DNA of 17,602 bases from Synergistaceae bacterium. Its GTDB lineage: Bacteria > Synergistota > Synergistia > Synergistales > Aminobacteriaceae. Below the pieces are notes generated by a model, which saw only the letters and a list, made by a program, of their open reading frames with translations, had not been told where the DNA came from and did not search any database. The stretch lies in the NCBI GenBank assembly GCA_017455085.1, contig JAFTBT010000176.1, positions 1 to 17,602 on the forward strand, in the 5' to 3' direction. Of the stretch, positions 14,618 to 17,602 are shown one piece after another. Position numbers and translations under genes: made by a program. The first letter of the stretch is position 1. Every line of letters starts with the position of its first letter.

Positions 14618-15843
14618 AAACTGCCTTTGTTCATCGCACTCAAAAGGTCATGAATTATTCTCACGAACATATCCGCGAATCTCTGTATGCTTTCGGGCTT
14701 GTACCTGTGTGCGGCGTAGTCGAACAGCAGATCGATTCCGTTAGCGTTATCTTCAATTTCGATGTTGAGGATATTTTCCGAACCTGTCTTCTTGTTCTGT
14801 ATCTCAATGGACTTCTCAAATAAATCTATGAAATATGTATTGTGTAGATTTCCATGATATAGGACGCATAAATTGTCATCCTCAAGCATTTTTTCGTCCA
14901 GCGAAGCATACGGGTAATCTCTGTGAGCCAGACAGCTTTTAGTCTGTTCACGGACAGCAGCCAAGATTTCTCCGGCTGAGAGACCCTGCATATTCACGTA
15001 GACGGGTATATCCTGAATCATCATCCCTACAATGCGGTGATGTTCTTTCTTCCAGCGGCCTCTGTAGCACCAAGTGATTAACACTCTGGGATCGTGATTG
15101 TATTCGGCTGTGGCAATGAGTGATACTGCATTGAAGAACTCCGTATGTGTGAGGTGAAAGCGTCTGAGAATATCGAGCCCGTTATCAGTTACGCCTGCAG
15201 GTATTTGCAGAAGGCCTTGTTTGTTTTGCCCTCCGTCCGGAAAATCGGTGTGAGGGTATCCGCAGAAATCCACATGCCCGTAAAAATCCTCGTGCCACTT
15301 TTTGGACTCTGCGTAGTGCGGTGAAGATTTAGCGGCTTCACGTTCCTGAAGGTATGCGAACCAAGGATCTGGTGGTACTTCTTGGCCGTCATAAAATTTC
15401 TGGATGTCGTGTATGAATATCGCTGCGCCTATTCCGTCGCAGATTATGTGATGATTGTCGGAGAATACGTAGCTGCTCTGCTCTGTGATAAACACTCTGA
15501 GCCTTGAGAGAGGTCCTCCATCGAGTCCAAAGGGCTGAATCAGATCGTCCTTTATGCTGAACAAATCCGCCTCAGAAATTTTCTCGACCGGTATGAACGG
15601 AACTTTAGCTGGATCGTATTTTTGCACAGGGATTCCGTTATGTTCTTCGATGACGCTCAAAAACGCGGGGTGAGCCTGTAGATTTTTCACGAGAGTCTGA
15701 GCGAATTTTTCAGGGTCAACAAAATCACGCAGCTTAAACAAAACAGGATAAGGATTGTACATAGTGGTATCTGGTGCGGTTTTCTGGTAGTCGTAAAAGT
15801 AAAGCTGTTCCGCCGTAAGAGGGTACGCAAAATCTTCGGCCAA
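14614..15843 (-). CDS. Stand-alone condensation-domain protein
   Basis: About 409 residues, the size of one NRPS condensation domain. These domains join an acyl or aminoacyl donor to an amine or alcohol acceptor; related stand-alone forms act as acyltransferases. Motifs in order: PLTAEQLYFYDYQK (C1-like) at the N-terminus; HHIICDG, the catalytic HHxxxDG; YAESKKWHEDFYG; RGRWKKEHHRIVGMMIQDIPV (C4/C5-like); and YPYASLDEKM (C6-like). No adenylation or carrier domain is in the window, so the substrates would have to come from elsewhere. I chose the TTG at 15841-15843 because GGAGA lies about 8 nt upstream. Another TTG six codons earlier (15861) has no ribosome site. It heads the operon with the MATE fusion and DUF2156. 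The second His of the motif is the expected catalytic base. Confidence 0.88.
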   Translation of the reverse strand: MAEDFAYPLTAEQLYFYDYQKTAPDTTMYNPYPVLFKLRDFVDPEKFAQTLVKNLQAHPAFLSVIEEHNGIPVQKYDPAKVPFIPVEKISEADLFSIKDDLIQPFGLDGGPLSRLRVFITEQSSYVFSDNHHIICDGIGAAIFIHDIQKFYDGQEVPPDPWFAYLQEREAAKSSPHYAESKKWHEDFYGHVDFCGYPHTDFPDGGQNKQGLLQIPAGVTDNGLDILRRFHLTHTEFFNAVSLIATAEYNHDPRVLITWCYRGRWKKEHHRIVGMMIQDIPVYVNMQGLSAGEILAAVREQTKSCLAHRDYPYASLDEKMLEDDNLCVLYHGNLHNTYFIDLFEKSIEIQNKKTGSENILNIEIEDNANGIDLLFDYAAHRYKPESIQRFADMFVRIIHDLLSAMNKGSL

Positions 15844-15902
15844 AATAAGATCTCCAATCAAGCAAGATATTTCTGCATTGTAGTCATGGGAAATTCCGTG
15901 TA

Positions 15903-15929
15903 ATTATATCATGTGCTATAATCTCACAA
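15903..15929 (-). promoter_or_regulatory. Promoter of the condensation/MATE/DUF2156 operon
   Basis: On the minus strand TTGTGA (15924-15929) and a perfect TATAAT (15903-15908) are separated by 15 bp, shorter than ideal. It overlaps the divergent tRNA promoter. Confidence 0.5.
15914..15922 (+). promoter_or_regulatory. Extended -10 promoter of tRNA-Arg
   Basis: TG-C-TATAAT (15914-15922) is a full extended -10 box, 10 bp before the mature tRNA 5' end. The -35 region is poor (TTCCGT). Confidence 0.6.
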
Positions 15930-15932
15930 GTT

Positions 15933-16008
15933 GCGCCTGTAGCTCAGCGGATAGAGTGTCGGCCTCCGGAGCCGAAGGTCAGGAGTTCGAATCTCCTCAG
16001 GCGCGCCA
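15933..16008 (+). tRNA. tRNA-Arg (anticodon CCG)
   Basis: A 76-nt cloverleaf with all stems paired. The acceptor GCGCCTG pairs with CAGGCGC; the D stem is GCTC/GAGT; the anticodon stem TCGGC/GCCGA holds the loop CTCCGGA with anticodon CCG at 15966-15968; and the T stem AGGAG/CTCCT holds TTCGAAT. G is the discriminator base and CCA is encoded (16006-16008). It reads CGG codons. Confidence 0.97.
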
Positions 16009-16031
16009 ATAACCCGCTCAAGAAAATTACT

Positions 16032-16060
16032 GCCCTGTTCCCCAAAACGGACGGGGCTTT
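16032..16060 (+). terminator. Intrinsic terminator after tRNA-Arg
   Basis: GCCCTGTTC (16032-16040) pairs with GGACGGGGC (16049-16057), a 9-bp stem with two G-U pairs and an 8-nt loop, followed by TTTGTGTTT. Confidence 0.75.
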
Positions 16061-16175
16061 GTGTTTCGTGAGGGTGCAAGATTTTTCGTGACGGTGTTTG
16101 TGATGCGTGGAGGTGCAAGACTCTTTCGTGACGGCGTTTGTGTTTCGTGAGGCCGCAAGATTCTTCACACTGGGC
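16058..16175 (+). repeat. Three imperfect 39-40 bp tandem repeats
   Basis: Copies at 16058-16096, 16097-16136 and 16137-16175 share TTTGTG, CGTG(A/G)GG, GCAAGA and, in the first two, TTTCGTGACGG. The first begins in the T-tract of the tRNA terminator. The last runs into the promoter of the DUF362 gene. Stop codons break up the frames, so I regard it as non-coding. It fills most of the 233-bp gap 16009-16241. Confidence 0.85.
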
Positions 16176-16179
16176 TTTA

Positions 16180-16188
16180 TGCTACAAT
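16180..16188 (+). promoter_or_regulatory. Extended -10 promoter of the DUF362 gene
   Basis: TG-C-TACAAT (16180-16188) lies 53 bp before the start codon, directly after the repeat array. No clear -35 is at standard distance. Confidence 0.45.
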
Positions 16189-16241
16189 AGACTTCATCCA
16201 TCAACATACTTCATAATTTTTCACACACAGGAGGTTTCATC

Positions 16242-17228
16242 ATGGCACTTGCTCACAATGGCAATGTCTACATTCCCTACGAGAAACGTTCAGGCTCAGA
16301 GTCAGTAGTCTACTTCACCAGAGATTTATCATCCGAAGGCCTCAGAAAGATTTTCGCCCGCATCGCCCAATCCCTCACCGGCAAAATCGCTATCAAGCTT
16401 CACACAGGAGAACCCCACGGCCCGAACATCATCCCTCGCACTTGGGTGAAAGACCTCATCGCCGAAAAGCTGCCCGGTGCACACATCGTCGAGACAAACG
16501 CATACTACAAAGGCGACAGATACACCACACCTCAGCACAGAAACACCCTCAAGATCAACGGCTGGGACTTCGCTCCGGTCGACATCATGGACGAGTTCGG
16601 AACTGCTATGCTTCCCGTAAAAGGCGGCCACTACTTCACGGAAATGTCCGTCGGAAAAAGCCTGCTGGATTACGACTCGCTGCTGGTCGTGACGCACTTC
16701 AAGGGACACGTTCAGGGAGGCTTCGGCGGCTCGAACAAGAACATCGGTATTGGCTGTGCTGACAGCAGAATCGGAAAGGCAATGATTCACACAACACCCG
16801 GCCAGCCAGACCAATGGGACATCGCAGGCGAAGAGTTCATGGAGAGAATCGCGGAGTCCGCAAAAGCTACGGTTGACCACTTCGGGAAAAATATAGCCTA
16901 CATAAACGTCATGCGGAACATGTCAGTTTCTTGCGACTGTGAGGGCGTTGCTGCTGAGCCGGTAGTTACTCCGAACGTGGGTATTCTGGCCTCGCTGGAT
17001 ATAGCCGCAATCGACTGGGCATGTGTTGATCTGGTCTACGCTATGCCGGAAAAGTATCATCATGATTTAGTCGAACGCATGGAGTCACGGCGCGGCCTGC
17101 GTCAGCTCACGTACATGAACGAGCTCGGAATGGGCAACTGCAAGTACTCACTAATCGACATCGACAACGGAGACGCGAAAATTTCTCAGCCAGAGGCAGT
17201 GAAACACGTGAAGCCTTTCGAGGGCTAA
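16242..17228 (+). CDS. DUF362 domain protein
   Basis: This 328-residue cytoplasmic protein of the DUF362 family has no agreed reaction. Seen: GKIAIKLHTGEPHGPN near residue 48-62, NAYYKGDRYTT near 86-95, then the conserved core THFKGHVQGGFGGSNKNIGIGC (about 151-172), which ends in Cys172, followed by SRIGK. Many relatives carry a ferredoxin-like insert with two CxxCxxC clusters; this one does not. Only C172 and the pair C231/C233 stand out, so a 4Fe-4S cluster is not supported by sequence. AGGAGG lies about 7 nt before the ATG. An ADP-ribosylglycohydrolase gene begins 3 nt after its stop, so the two are co-translated. Confidence 0.92.
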   Translation: MALAHNGNVYIPYEKRSGSESVVYFTRDLSSEGLRKIFARIAQSLTGKIAIKLHTGEPHGPNIIPRTWVKDLIAEKLPGAHIVETNAYYKGDRYTTPQHRNTLKINGWDFAPVDIMDEFGTAMLPVKGGHYFTEMSVGKSLLDYDSLLVVTHFKGHVQGGFGGSNKNIGIGCADSRIGKAMIHTTPGQPDQWDIAGEEFMERIAESAKATVDHFGKNIAYINVMRNMSVSCDCEGVAAEPVVTPNVGILASLDIAAIDWACVDLVYAMPEKYHHDLVERMESRRGLRQLTYMNELGMGNCKYSLIDIDNGDAKISQPEAVKHVKPFEG

Positions 17229-17231
17229 AGC

Positions 17232-17602
17232 ATGTTAGGCGCAATAGCTGGGGACATCATCGGCAGCCCCTACGAGTTCAAACGCAACAACATCAAGACT
17301 ACAGACTTTCCGCTGTTCAGTGAGATATCTCGGTTCACTGACGATACTGTGATGACATTCGCAATTGCCAGCGCGTTAATGGAGAGCATACCAGTGCGCG
17401 GAGGTATCCCGGAAATGTCTGCGTTCGCTGATACAGTTATCGACTCCATGCACAGATTCGGACATGCATACCCGCTTATAGGCTACGGCCCGAAATTTGC
17501 GCAGTGGCTCTCTAGCCGTGAAAGGCAGCCTTACGGAAGTTTCGGGAACGGCTCGGCAATGAGGGTGTCTCCTGTTGCGTGGGCATTTGACGATCTGGAG
17601 AC
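17232..17602 (+). CDS. ADP-ribosylglycohydrolase family protein, N-terminal part (runs off the right edge)
   Basis: The first 123 codons of a DraG/ARH-type hydrolase, which removes ADP-ribose from proteins, nucleic acids or small molecules using two Mg2+ ions. The start MLGAIAGDIIGSPYEF is the family's N-terminal signature. FTDDTVMT, near residues 35-42, provides the Thr-Asp-Asp metal ligands. GNGSAMRVSPV, near 107-117, is the second conserved motif. The ATG is 3 nt after the DUF362 stop, with GAGGG inside the end of that gene. The remaining C-terminal metal ligands lie outside the window. The target is unknown. Confidence 0.93.
   Translation, partial: MLGAIAGDIIGSPYEFKRNNIKTTDFPLFSEISRFTDDTVMTFAIASALMESIPVRGGIPEMSAFADTVIDSMHRFGHAYPLIGYGPKFAQWLSSRERQPYGSFGNGSAMRVSPVAWAFDDLE

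Noticed and set aside
15990..16180. Phage or island attachment site at the tRNA 3' end
   Set aside because: The downstream repeats do not copy the tRNA 3' end, and no integrase or mobile gene is in the window.
15924..16207. Minus-strand open frames over the tRNA and the 39-40 bp repeats
   Set aside because: They cover a certain tRNA and non-coding repeats, with no ribosome site and repetitive Lys/His/Thr-rich translation.

Overview
The window is bacterial chromosomal DNA of moderate GC, densely packed with 18 protein genes (two cut by the window ends) and one tRNA. A glycyl-rich CtsR repressor next to ClpC, a hinT-rpsU-yqeY order, an orphan complex-I-type subunit, DUF362 and ADP-ribosylglycohydrolase genes, and a stand-alone condensation domain suggest an anaerobic host- or gut-associated bacterium. 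My best guess is Synergistota, with Firmicutes as the alternative. This placement is inferred from gene content only and is not proven.

Left part, minus strand (1-3093): peptide deformylase (def), methionyl-tRNA formyltransferase (fmt), a Nudix ADP-ribose pyrophosphatase and the 5' part of a methyl-accepting chemotaxis protein. def and fmt are the two enzymes that add and remove the formyl group of the initiator methionine. The def/fmt junction carries a decayed duplication of the def 3' end.

Centre left, plus strand (3168-7201): a CtsR-type operator covers the -35 boxes of two divergent promoters. One drives def to the left, the other drives ctsR-clpC-azlC-azlD to the right. This is a heat-shock / proteolysis unit followed by an overlapping branched-chain amino acid exporter pair.

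Centre (7275-11901): an unknown secreted protein on the minus strand, then plus-strand hinT, rpsU with a clear terminator, a 20-bp tandem repeat array, a GatB/YqeY protein, an aldo/keto reductase and a 490-residue proton-translocating antiporter-like subunit without its usual partner genes.

Right part, minus strand (11971-15843): a tightly coupled three-gene operon with a stand-alone NRPS-type condensation domain, a MATE transporter fused to a degenerate HATPase-like domain, and a DUF2156 (MprF C-terminal type) aminoacyl/acyl-transferase-like protein. This is the best candidate for a little-described system, possibly one that makes and exports an acyl- or aminoacyl-conjugated metabolite. Its promoter overlaps, back to back, that of a tRNA-Arg(CCG) gene at 15933-16008. 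The tRNA is followed by a terminator and three imperfect 39-40 bp repeats.

Right end, plus strand: a DUF362 protein and the 5' part of an ADP-ribosylglycohydrolase, separated by 3 nt.

Across the window several intergenic regions contain local duplications that begin at the 3' end of the upstream gene (def, azlD, the antiporter subunit) or just after a terminator (tRNA). This suggests a recurring duplication process. There is no gene-free stretch longer than 300 bases, and I see no insertion sequence, CRISPR array or prophage.
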